Of a stretch of 64,000 bases of DNA, positions 50,509 through 59,024 are shown in pieces. The first letter of the stretch is position 1, and every line of letters starts with the position of its first letter. Position numbers and translations under genes: made by a program. This DNA is from Pseudomonadota bacterium (GTDB taxonomy: Bacteria; Pseudomonadota; Gammaproteobacteria; Steroidobacterales; Steroidobacteraceae). The notes below the pieces were generated by a model, which was not told the origin of the DNA, did no database searches, and saw nothing but the letters and a program-made list of their open reading frames with translations. The stretch spans positions 1-64,000 of the forward strand of contig JAFEDS010000022.1 in NCBI GenBank assembly GCA_018241505.1, in the 5' to 3' direction.

Positions 50509-51375
50509 TTGGCTGACTGCGGCAAAACGATCCGGTTGAATCGGGTCCTGGGAGGCGCCGGTCATCGGGCGCTGGTGGTGGCATTCGATCACGCACTCGT
50601 GCTCGGGCCGATCGAGGGCACTCAGAACGCGCACGGGCAGATCCGCCGGTTCATTGAGGGTGGCGCGGATTCCGTGCTGCTCAACCTGGGGTTGATCCGG
50701 CAGTTGGCGAACCTGCACCTCGACGGGCCACCGCCCGGCATCATTGCCCGAATCGACTGGACCACCATCTGGTCCGAGCGAGCGCATCTGGGCGGCAACG
50801 AGCTGCGCAGCTCCATGTTGGCTCGCCCCGAGGACGCATTACGACACGGCGCCGACGCGGTGTTGACCTACATGGTGATCGGCAGTGGCGACACTGACTT
50901 TGAAAGTCGGGAAATCGCCCGCACCGCCGAAGTGGCCCGCGAATGTGAGCGTGTCGGGATACCGCTGATCGTGGAATCGCTGGCGCGGGGCAAGGAAGTT
51001 CGCAACCCCGCCGATCCGCAATGGCTGCACCGGCATACGCGCATGGTGACTGAGTTGGGCGCAGATGCGGTCAAGACCGACTACACGGGGGAGCCGGCTT
51101 CAATGCAAGCCGTGATCCGCGAATGCCCTCTGCCGATCCTGGTGTTGGGAGGCACCCGCCAGGGTTCGGACGAAGCGGCCCTGCGCGCGATCCGGGAAAT
51201 CACCAGCAGCGGCGCGGCCGGCCTGTTCTTTGGCCGCAATGTATTCCAGGCGCATGACATCGTTTCCTTCCTGCAGCAGGCCCGTTCGATCCTGGACGGC
51301 ACCCCGGTTCTCGAATCCGCAAATCATGGCGTCGCAAAAGATTCGAATCGCACGCTCGGCCAACGTCCTGGATGA
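50509..51375 (+). CDS. Class I (DhnA/FbaB-type) aldolase
   Basis: A 288-aa TIM-barrel aldolase of the DhnA/LsrF group, related to fructose-bisphosphate and sugar-1-phosphate aldolases. The TTG start is supported by GGGGAG 8 nt upstream. The Schiff-base Lys is in ADAVKTDYTG, and phosphate-binding loops are visible in LVLGGTRQGSDEAAL and AAGLFFGRNV. Within this operon it most likely splits a ketose-1-phosphate made by the FGGY kinase into DHAP and an aldehyde. It would replace the zinc-dependent class II FucA/RhaD aldolase. Its 3' end overlaps the next gene by 50 bp. Confidence 0.87.
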   Translation: MADCGKTIRLNRVLGGAGHRALVVAFDHALVLGPIEGTQNAHGQIRRFIEGGADSVLLNLGLIRQLANLHLDGPPPGIIARIDWTTIWSERAHLGGNELRSSMLARPEDALRHGADAVLTYMVIGSGDTDFESREIARTAEVARECERVGIPLIVESLARGKEVRNPADPQWLHRHTRMVTELGADAVKTDYTGEPASMQAVIRECPLPILVLGGTRQGSDEAALRAIREITSSGAAGLFFGRNVFQAHDIVSFLQQARSILDGTPVLESANHGVAKDSNRTLGQRPG

Positions 51376-52528
51376 GCGCCCCGGCTACCGCCTGCGGGCT
51401 CCCTGGGGCCATCTGGCAGTGTTGGAAGGCGGTGGCCACATCTGTGAGCTGGAGTTGAACAGCCGGCCGGGTGTAAATCCGTTGTGGCGTCCCCAATGGA
51501 CGACGGTGGACCCGCAACACTACTCCCCGGCCCGGCACCGGCGCCGCTTTGGCTCCCCGCCGGATGGCCGGTTGCTGGCCGGAATTGCCGGGCACAGCAT
51601 CAGTTTCGATCAGTTTGGACCGCCCTCGCCTGAAGAGACCGCCGCGGGCCTGAGCACCCACGGAGAGGCGCCCTCCTCGCGCTGGCGACGATTGCGCGGG
51701 CCCAGCGAGGTCTTGCGCTATGGGTGCACTTTGCCGCAAGCCGACCTCGAGCTCATTCGCACGGTGACCGTGTCATCACAGGCGCCCGTCATCTTCTGTG
51801 AGGAGCAGGCACGCAATCTCGCCGCACTCGACCGGCCTGTCTGTTGGAATGAGCATGTGACCTTTGGGCCGCCTTTTCTGGGGCCTGACACACGCGTAGA
51901 CATGCCGGCCACACTGTCTCAGGTCTGTCCCGCAAGTTATAGCGACCGCAACCTTCTGTGTCCGGACGCGCAGTTCATTTGGCCGCAAGCCCCCGGTATC
52001 GGCGGCGAGATCGTCAATCTGCGCGAGATGCCCTTGGGATGTTATGGCCAATACAGCGCCCAACTGCTGGACTCCGCGCTCGAGATCGGCTTCATCAGCG
52101 CGGTCAATCCGAACCTCGGGCTCCTGGTCGTGTATGCGTTTCGCCGCACAGACTTCCCCTGGGTGGGCAACTGGCAGGAATCCAACTATCGGACCGCTCC
52201 CCCGTGGAACGGCCGGACGCTGTGCCGCGGCCTGGAGTTCAGCTCCACACCCTTCGCGCTGCCACGCCGCGAGACCCTGGATCGAGGGCCCCTGTTCGGC
52301 GAGCGCACCTATCGCTGGCTGCCCGCGAAGTCCGCTCAAACCGTACGCTATGTCATCCTGCTCTTCGCGGTACCGTCGGACTTTCGCGGCATTGAAAGTT
52401 TGACGCTCCGCAATCGCAGCATGGTTCTGACCGAGACAACAGCAGAGGGCCGCGGCCGCGAGCTGAGTGCACCCGTGGGCACCTTCCTCGATGCACGCTC
52501 GAAGTCAACTCGAGGCGCCGCCGCATGA
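51326..52528 (+). CDS. Aldose 1-epimerase/mutarotase-like protein
   Basis: A 400-aa protein with a beta-sandwich mutarotase-like pattern (HLAVLEGGGHICELEL at the start, TGLSTHGEAP-like segment LSTHGEAPSS, CWNEHVTFGPP, then NWQESNYRTAPPWNGRTLCRGLEF). I recognise it only as galactose-mutarotase superfamily; no specific family name. It could interconvert anomers of the sugar entering this pathway. No signal peptide. The start at ATG 51326 lies inside the aldolase gene and the stop overlaps the kinase gene by 4 bp. Alternative starts near 51375 are out of frame. Confidence 0.68.
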   Translation: MASQKIRIARSANVLDERPGYRLRAPWGHLAVLEGGGHICELELNSRPGVNPLWRPQWTTVDPQHYSPARHRRRFGSPPDGRLLAGIAGHSISFDQFGPPSPEETAAGLSTHGEAPSSRWRRLRGPSEVLRYGCTLPQADLELIRTVTVSSQAPVIFCEEQARNLAALDRPVCWNEHVTFGPPFLGPDTRVDMPATLSQVCPASYSDRNLLCPDAQFIWPQAPGIGGEIVNLREMPLGCYGQYSAQLLDSALEIGFISAVNPNLGLLVVYAFRRTDFPWVGNWQESNYRTAPPWNGRTLCRGLEFSSTPFALPRRETLDRGPLFGERTYRWLPAKSAQTVRYVILLFAVPSDFRGIESLTLRNRSMVLTETTAEGRGRELSAPVGTFLDARSKSTRGAAA

Positions 52529-53982
52529 GTCTGTTGGCCATTGACATCGGCTCGAGCTCGTGCAAAGCCATCGTCTTTGCCGCCGACGGGCGGGTGCTGG
52601 CACAACACTCGTTTGGCTGTCCCGCCGAATTCCCGGCCGCGACCCATGCGGAGTTGAATCCAGACGGTCTCTGGGATACCTTGTGCACGGCGTGTCGATC
52701 CAACACCCGGGACCTGGCCGAGCCGGTTCGCGCACTGTGCCTGAGCTCCCATGGCGAGACGTTCGTTCCAGTGGACCGCCGCGGCCGCCCCGTGATGAAC
52801 GCGATTCTCAATCAGGACACGCGTGCGGTACACGAGACCGGCGCGCTGGAGCAACGGGTCGGTCGACGCCGATTATTTGATATTACGGGCCTCACTCCTC
52901 ACCCGATGTACCCACTGCCGAAGATCCTGTGGCTGCGCCAACATCGGCCGGCGATCTTCGAAGCCACCGCGACGTACGTGACGCTCATCGGCTATCTGCT
53001 GCAGAAGATGGGCTTTCCACCCTACGTCGATCATTCACTGGCCTCGCGATACCTGGCTTTCGATGTTCGTTCGCGCGCATGGTCGCGTGAGATCCTGGAT
53101 GCCGCCGGGCTCAACGAGTCCTGTTTGCCCACGCCGCTCCCGGCAGGGACGCTCGTGGGTCGCCTGGGAAGCGAGGCAGCCTCGATGTTGGGACTGGCCG
53201 CGGGGACTGCGGTCGTGCTCGGCGGCCATGATCAGCCCTGCAGTGCGTTGGCCTCAGGTGCAGTCGGCTCTGGCCGGGTGTCTCATTCGATTGGCACCTA
53301 TGAGTGCCTGTTGGCGGCGAGTGACACTCCGAGTCTGAACGATTCTGGCTTCGAGGCCGCACTGAACACGTATTGTCATGTCGTGCCGGACAAGTATGTG
53401 ACATTGGCCTATTTTCCTTCGGGAATGATGGTCAAATGGTTTCATGACCTGTTGGGCGCGAGCGCGGCCGAACAGTTCGCCCAGCTCGAAGCCACCGCGC
53501 CGGAAGGGCCCACCGGGCTGATTGTCACTCCGCACCTGGTAGGCAGCGGCAATCCGGATTTCAACCCGCACGCACGTGGCGCCATCCTCGGACTGAGCCC
53601 GGGTACCCATCGCGCCCAACTGCACAAAGGCATCCTCGAAGGACAAGCGTGTGAATTGGCCTTGGTAACCCAGGCTCTCGCCTGCGCCGCAGGACCGATC
53701 ACGGATCTCTACGTCACTGGCGGTGGCGCGAGATCCAAACTTGGAATGCGCTTGCGTGCTGCCCTCACCGGCTGCCGCCTGCATCGGTTAGAACATGAAG
53801 AGGCCGCCTGCCTGGGTACCGCCATGCTGGCTGGCATTGCCGTAGGCGAATTTGCAAACACTGCGCAGGCGATTGCGGCCTGTGTGCGCGAGCGCGAAGT
53901 CATCGAGCCCAACGCGGCGATGGCGGCGCTCTACACGTCACAAACACTGCGCTATCGACACATTCGGAAGGAGGTCAATTGA
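52525..53982 (+). CDS. FGGY-family carbohydrate kinase
   Basis: A 485-aa sugar kinase phosphorylating a ketose or related sugar with ATP. FGGY hallmarks: phosphate loop DIGSSSCKAIVF, catalytic Asp in GGHDQPCSAL, ATP-binding GGGARSKL region and the C-terminal CLGTAMLAGIAVG block. It sits between the mutarotase-like and fucose-isomerase-like genes, so L-fuculose or a similar ketose is the expected substrate. ATG overlaps the previous stop (ATGA), and its last bases TTGA serve as the next gene's start. Confidence 0.9.
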   Translation: MSLLAIDIGSSSCKAIVFAADGRVLAQHSFGCPAEFPAATHAELNPDGLWDTLCTACRSNTRDLAEPVRALCLSSHGETFVPVDRRGRPVMNAILNQDTRAVHETGALEQRVGRRRLFDITGLTPHPMYPLPKILWLRQHRPAIFEATATYVTLIGYLLQKMGFPPYVDHSLASRYLAFDVRSRAWSREILDAAGLNESCLPTPLPAGTLVGRLGSEAASMLGLAAGTAVVLGGHDQPCSALASGAVGSGRVSHSIGTYECLLAASDTPSLNDSGFEAALNTYCHVVPDKYVTLAYFPSGMMVKWFHDLLGASAAEQFAQLEATAPEGPTGLIVTPHLVGSGNPDFNPHARGAILGLSPGTHRAQLHKGILEGQACELALVTQALACAAGPITDLYVTGGGARSKLGMRLRAALTGCRLHRLEHEEAACLGTAMLAGIAVGEFANTAQAIAACVREREVIEPNAAMAALYTSQTLRYRHIRKEVN

Positions 53983-55361
53983 TCCGCTCGACCGTTGGTT
54001 TCATTGTGTATGGTGTCCATAAGGATGGGCTCAAAGATCCCATGGGGGCGCCCTTCATTGACGAAGCGATCATCAAGCGCTCCCAGCAGGCGTTGCTTCA
54101 GGCGGGCACGACGATCGTCGAACACGACACCGTGATCGCGTCGAAGGAAGAAGCACGCACCGCGTTCAAGAAGATGAAGTCCGACGACAACGTCGATCTC
54201 GTCGTGCTGTTCTCGGGAACCTGGGTCTGGGCTGCTCACCTGGTTGCCGCGGTACGTGACTTCGTCGCGAGCGGCAAGGCGGTCCTCATCTGGACACATC
54301 CCGGTTCACAAGGGTGGCGGCCGGTCGGCGGGCTGGTCATGCACGGTGGCCTGCTGGAGCTCGGGATCGCTCACCAGTTCGTCTACGGCGCGGCCGACGA
54401 TCCCGCGACCATTGCAAAAATCACCAGCTATGCACGTGCCGCGCATATGAAGCGTTGGCTCAATATGCGTACGCTCGGTACATTCGGCGGCCGCGGCATG
54501 GGCCAGACCTGCGGCGTTGCCGATCCGTCGCAATGGATGAGGCTGTTTGGAGTCGACATCGACTCCCGCGATACCACCGAGTTGCAGCGCGAAGCGCAGG
54601 AGATTTCCGCAGCCGAGTTGGCTGCGTTGCAGCCGCGCCTGCGCAAACTCTTCGGTCAGGCGCCCGAGAGCAACCCCGTGAACGAGCGCTCCCAGCGCTT
54701 GTACCTCGCGCTGCGGAAGGTAGTCGAGCGCGAGAAGTTCGATTTCTACACCATCCAGTCCTTCCCGGGATTGGGGAACGACTACTCCGCCACCTGCTTC
54801 GCGCAGAGCATGATGCTCGAGGACGGCTATGGCACGGCCACACTCGGCGACTTCAACACGGCCCTGACCGTGCTGTTGTTGGGCAAGCTCAGCCAGCAGC
54901 CCGTCTACTACGGCGACCTGCAACACATCGATCGCGCGAAACGCGAGATCAAGATCATCGGCGATGGTGCCTGTCCGCCCTCACTCGCCGGCAAACTGGG
55001 CCCGGCGGGATTCTCGGAGCACGGCATACCCACGGAAGGCGAGGCAGGCGGACTGTCGGTACGACTGATCTGCAAGCCGGGTGAAGGGGTGCTGGCACGG
55101 CTCGGACGTGTCAACGGCGAGTTCCAGATGGTCATAGCGCGCGCCACCGTATCCGAACCCCCGGCAGACCGGGTACAGCAGCGCCTGAACGAGTGTGGCA
55201 TTCCTTTCTGGCCGCATGGCTTTGTCACCGTCCATTGCGACATCGACGCGCTGCTGCAGAGCTGGACGAATGAGTACGCCTGCCTGGGTTACGGGCCGGA
55301 GTTGTACTCCGCCCTGATCGACTTTTGTGCCCTCACCGGCATCAAACCCGTTCTCCCCTGA
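53979..55361 (+). CDS. L-fucose/L-arabinose isomerase family protein
   Basis: A 460-aa aldose-ketose isomerase. The TTG start has a strong AAGGAGG 4-5 nt upstream and overlaps the kinase stop. Domain layout follows FucI-like isomerases: N-terminal Rossmann part (DLVVLFSGTWVWAAHLV, WTHPGSQGWRP), GGRGMGQTCGV in the middle, and the C-terminal half with SFPGLGNDYSATCF and the metal-associated HGIPTEGEAGG. Expected reaction: L-fucose (or D-arabinose) to L-fuculose. The substrate is inferred from family and neighbours and not proven. Confidence 0.85.
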   Translation: MIRSTVGFIVYGVHKDGLKDPMGAPFIDEAIIKRSQQALLQAGTTIVEHDTVIASKEEARTAFKKMKSDDNVDLVVLFSGTWVWAAHLVAAVRDFVASGKAVLIWTHPGSQGWRPVGGLVMHGGLLELGIAHQFVYGAADDPATIAKITSYARAAHMKRWLNMRTLGTFGGRGMGQTCGVADPSQWMRLFGVDIDSRDTTELQREAQEISAAELAALQPRLRKLFGQAPESNPVNERSQRLYLALRKVVEREKFDFYTIQSFPGLGNDYSATCFAQSMMLEDGYGTATLGDFNTALTVLLLGKLSQQPVYYGDLQHIDRAKREIKIIGDGACPPSLAGKLGPAGFSEHGIPTEGEAGGLSVRLICKPGEGVLARLGRVNGEFQMVIARATVSEPPADRVQQRLNECGIPFWPHGFVTVHCDIDALLQSWTNEYACLGYGPELYSALIDFCALTGIKPVLP

Positions 55362-55381
55362 GATCCATTTCGAGGTGCAAC

Positions 55382-56863
55382 ATGTCAACACAGATGAGCC
55401 CGAAGGTGCACAGCTTCCTGTCGAAACCGCTGCAACTGCTGATTGGCGGTGAATGGGTCGGCAGTGCATCCGGCAAACAGTTCGAGACTTTCAACCCCGC
55501 GACCGGGGCGGTGCTGGCGCGCGTGGCCGAAGGCGACAAGGCCGACATCGACCAGGCCGTCAAGGCCGCTCGCCGTGCTTTCGAAAGTGGCCCCTGGCCC
55601 CGCCTGTCCCCTTCGGAGCGGGGCCGGATGCTGTGGAAGCTCGCGGATCTGCTCGAGCAGCACCTGGATGAGCTCGCGGAGCTCGAGAGCCTCGACAACG
55701 GCAAGCCCTACGCAGTAGCGCGCGTGGCCGATGTGCCCCTGTCCGTGGACAACTTCCGTTACATGGCCGGCTGGGCCACCAAGATTGAGGGCAGCACCAT
55801 ACCAGTCTCCGTGCCCGGCGATGCTTATCTGGCCTACACACTGCGCGAGCCGGTAGGCGTGGTAGGGCAAGTCATTCCCTGGAACTTCCCACTGCTGATG
55901 GCGGCGTGGAAACTGGGCCCGGCCCTGGCCGCCGGTTGCACCGTGGTCATGAAGCCCGCCGAACAAACACCGCTGTCAATCCTGCGGCTGGGTGAGTTGA
56001 TCCAGGAAGCGGGCTTCCCGCCTGGTGTTGTCAACATCGTACCGGGTTTCGGTGAAACGGCCGGCGCCGCTCTCGCCGCCCACCCGGATGTGGACAAGAT
56101 CGCCTTCACCGGCTCCACGGAGGTGGGCAAGCTCATTGTGCGTGCCTCGGCCGGCAACCTGAAAAAAGTGTCCCTGGAGCTGGGCGGCAAGTCGCCCAAC
56201 ATTGTGCTGGCCGATGCGGACCTGGAAACCGCCATTCCCGGCAGCGCGAATGCCATCTTTTTCAATCACGGCCAGTGTTGCACGGCCGGGTCGCGGCTGT
56301 ACGTGCACGAAAGTCTGTTCGACAAGGTGGTTGCGGGAGTGGCCGATGCAGCCAAGAAGATCCGGGTCGGCCCGGGGCTCGATCCCGCCACGCACATGGG
56401 CCCGCTCGTGTCGCAGGAACAGCTCGATCGAGTGTCCGGATTCCTCGAATCCGGCGAACGGGAAGGCGCACGCGCAGTGGCCGGCGGAAAGAAGCTGGGC
56501 GGGCCTGGCTACTTCGTGCAGCCCACCGTGTTGGTGGATGTGAAGCCGGAAATGAAAGTGGTCCGGGAAGAGATCTTTGGCCCGGTCGTGACGGCCATTC
56601 CCTTCAGAGACCCGCAAGAGGTACTACCGACGGCGAACAACAGCGTCTATGGTCTGGCTGCCGCGGTGTGGACGCGCGACATCAGCAAGGCGCACCTGCT
56701 CGCCGGCAAGCTGAAGGCCGGAACAGTCTGGATCAACTGCTACAACGTGTTCGACGCCGCCCTGCCCTTTGGAGGCTACAAGCAATCCGGCTGGGGGCGC
56801 GAAATGGGCCGCGCTGTATTCGAGCTCTACACGGAAACGAAGTCAGTCTGTACCCGGCTATAG
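55382..56863 (+). CDS. NAD(P)-dependent aldehyde dehydrogenase
   Basis: A 493-aa aldehyde dehydrogenase. The ATG at 55382 follows GAGG at good spacing. Catalytic Cys300 in FFNHGQCCTAG, general base Glu in LELGGKSPN, coenzyme loop FTGSTEVGK and the terminal GWGREMGRAVFELYTETKSV are all intact. In this operon it probably oxidises the lactaldehyde produced by the aldolase to lactate, as AldA does in L-fucose degradation. It could alternatively act on a broad range of aldehydes. The last gene of the rightward operon; its stop overlaps the convergent glycosidase gene by 6 bp. Confidence 0.95.
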   Translation: MSTQMSPKVHSFLSKPLQLLIGGEWVGSASGKQFETFNPATGAVLARVAEGDKADIDQAVKAARRAFESGPWPRLSPSERGRMLWKLADLLEQHLDELAELESLDNGKPYAVARVADVPLSVDNFRYMAGWATKIEGSTIPVSVPGDAYLAYTLREPVGVVGQVIPWNFPLLMAAWKLGPALAAGCTVVMKPAEQTPLSILRLGELIQEAGFPPGVVNIVPGFGETAGAALAAHPDVDKIAFTGSTEVGKLIVRASAGNLKKVSLELGGKSPNIVLADADLETAIPGSANAIFFNHGQCCTAGSRLYVHESLFDKVVAGVADAAKKIRVGPGLDPATHMGPLVSQEQLDRVSGFLESGEREGARAVAGGKKLGGPGYFVQPTVLVDVKPEMKVVREEIFGPVVTAIPFRDPQEVLPTANNSVYGLAAAVWTRDISKAHLLAGKLKAGTVWINCYNVFDAALPFGGYKQSGWGREMGRAVFELYTETKSVCTRL

Positions 56864-59017
56864 CCGCGTGATCTTGATCAATCGAACTGAGCGCGGCGCC
56901 AGGTCCAGGGTCAGGGCCGCCGTGCCCGCCTTCACCTGCCGGCCCGGACGCAGCACATCAGCGAACGAATACGACTGGGCGGCCTGCAAACCGATATCCG
57001 CGAACGCGAACGGTCGGGAGCGGGCCCTCCCGGTCCAATTGAACACGGCCAACACGGACTCGGTGTCACTCTCCCGCAACAGGAACAGGCTCGGGATTTC
57101 ATCGGCGGACTCATAACTCATCAGATCGAGCGGGCGCGATGCCAGACCTAGTTTCACCATGCGCAGCAGCCCAGTGTTTTTCAACAGCGCCACCCGCTCC
57201 GGTTCTTGCCCCACCGTGGGCAGGTCATCGCCGATCTCGAACAATCCCCCGGTTACGGCGGACAGCACAATGGACACCTCGGCTTCATCCAAGGTGAGCG
57301 GCGCCTTGATGGTGCGCTCTTCAATCACCTGCTTGGACACCGTGAAGGCATCCGGATCGTTGATGAAGAAGTTGCGGTGCATGTAATAGCGCGCGGCAAT
57401 CGCGGGAGCCGCCTCCCGACTGCGCTCGAAGGTATGGCCCGTGTCCTGTGAAATTCTCCCGTCATTCACCAGGCCCACCGGGTTCAACATCGGGCTGCCG
57501 TCCTTGTCCAGCAGGACCTCATCGCCCACCGCGCCGCGAATGATCTGCAGGCCGAGGCGCTGCGCCTCCAGCGCCGTTGTGTCCGGACGGTAGTACCTTC
57601 CTTCAATTGCGGTGTTGTCCATGAAGTCCAACTTGATGTACTTCACTCCCCACTCACGCACCATCGTGGTGTAGGTGTCGCGCAGGTACTGCTGGGCGCC
57701 CGGATGCGTCGTATCGAGAACATACACGCGCTCCCCTGGCCGCTCTTCCGCAGTGGTGATCTGGATCGGGTGTCCTTTCAGGTTGCGTACCAGCCAGTCG
57801 GGGTGTTGCTGAAAGATCGAGCTACGCTCGGACACCTCGAAAGGTGCAGTCCAGACGCCCACTCGCAATCCCATTTGCGCGATCTGGTGGGTTACCGGCG
57901 CCATGCCATGAGGAAACTGTGGCAGATTGGGACGGGTGTAGTCGCCCCTGGCATACCCGTATCCCAGGTCGAAGTGAAAATAGTCGTAGCCCAACGGCAG
58001 CAACTCCCGCGACAGCCATTGCGCGTTAGCCAGTGCCGCGCTCTCTGTAATCTGGGTGTAGTAGGCGGTCCAACTCCACCAACCCAGCATGTTGCCATCT
58101 GGAATCCGGCTGTGATGCAGCTCCCGTATTGCGGCCCCATAGGTCTCGAGCTGGGCGTGGTAATCATCGCCGACACTGAAGAGCACACGCTCCCCTGCCA
58201 CAGTGCCGCCGGGAGGCAGCGCGAGATTCAACTCGACCAGATTGTCCTTGGGACCGTGCCGCACGTCCGACTCCGGCTCGGTCGCCTGGATCTCCGTGGT
58301 TCCGGTGGAGTCAATGTTGAAGCTCTGCACACCCGAGTCGGTTGCCTGCAGATGCAGGATGGTCAACAGCCGTTCGGACGTCAGTGCGCCGAAGAAGGCG
58401 CTCTGCCGGCTGCGACGGTTGTAAATCAACTGGCTGCCCACCGCTCGATGCATCCGATGGGGCGCCTTTCCCAGGTCAAATATCTGCAGCGGCGGCCAAT
58501 CCTCACTGAAGCTGTCCGATAAGATCCGATCGGCTGCCGCCGGCGCCCCCAGGTTAAGGATCTGTGGTCCCACGGCTTGCAGGCCACGCAGACGTTGAAC
58601 TGTGTGCGTGCGGTCACTGTGGTTCACCACACGCAATTGAAGCTCGCCGTACTGTCGTGAGTCATACAACCGAATGGTGAATATCAGGTCCGGCTTCGCA
58701 GCCAATCCTGAGCAGGTCACCGTCAGCTCCTGGCCGGAACCCAGCACGTCCTTGAACGGGCTTTGGGAAGCTTCCCGGCGCGGATAGTCCGAGGCGCGCA
58801 GCCAGTGATGATCAATTTGTGCCGCAACGCTTGCCTGCAACAGGGGACTGCTTGCCGCCTTTGCTCCAATGGAGTACGTGCTGCTGTCCGCCGTCAGCGC
58901 AACTCGCAGTTGTTGATTCTCCAGCGAGCCCCCGGCTCGGGCCGCCGAAGCGGCCAGAACCAGGACCCATCCGGCCCGCCACAGGCGGCCGGACCCCGTC
59001 AATTGAAGTTTGATCAC
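56858..59017 (-). CDS. Secreted clan GH-D glycoside hydrolase (GH36/alpha-galactosidase-like)
   Basis: A 719-aa exported glycosidase from the GTG at 59017, 7 nt after the upstream stop. The longer frame lies within the beta-helix gene. Signal peptide near residues 1-28 (..AASAARA). N-terminal supersandwich, then a TIM barrel: LGWWSWTAYY, YDYFHFDLGYG, GVWTAPFEV, nucleophile region VKYIKLDFMDN (GH-D Asp) and acid/base candidate Asp in GRISQDTG. C-terminal beta-domain with VLAVFNWTG. It probably removes terminal alpha-linked galactose-type sugars from a polysaccharide side chain. The exact family (GH36, GH27 or related) needs a profile search. Confidence 0.82.
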   Translation of the reverse strand: MIKLQLTGSGRLWRAGWVLVLAASAARAGGSLENQQLRVALTADSSTYSIGAKAASSPLLQASVAAQIDHHWLRASDYPRREASQSPFKDVLGSGQELTVTCSGLAAKPDLIFTIRLYDSRQYGELQLRVVNHSDRTHTVQRLRGLQAVGPQILNLGAPAAADRILSDSFSEDWPPLQIFDLGKAPHRMHRAVGSQLIYNRRSRQSAFFGALTSERLLTILHLQATDSGVQSFNIDSTGTTEIQATEPESDVRHGPKDNLVELNLALPPGGTVAGERVLFSVGDDYHAQLETYGAAIRELHHSRIPDGNMLGWWSWTAYYTQITESAALANAQWLSRELLPLGYDYFHFDLGYGYARGDYTRPNLPQFPHGMAPVTHQIAQMGLRVGVWTAPFEVSERSSIFQQHPDWLVRNLKGHPIQITTAEERPGERVYVLDTTHPGAQQYLRDTYTTMVREWGVKYIKLDFMDNTAIEGRYYRPDTTALEAQRLGLQIIRGAVGDEVLLDKDGSPMLNPVGLVNDGRISQDTGHTFERSREAAPAIAARYYMHRNFFINDPDAFTVSKQVIEERTIKAPLTLDEAEVSIVLSAVTGGLFEIGDDLPTVGQEPERVALLKNTGLLRMVKLGLASRPLDLMSYESADEIPSLFLLRESDTESVLAVFNWTGRARSRPFAFADIGLQAAQSYSFADVLRPGRQVKAGTAALTLDLAPRSVRLIKITRL

Positions 59018-59024
59018 AGGATTT

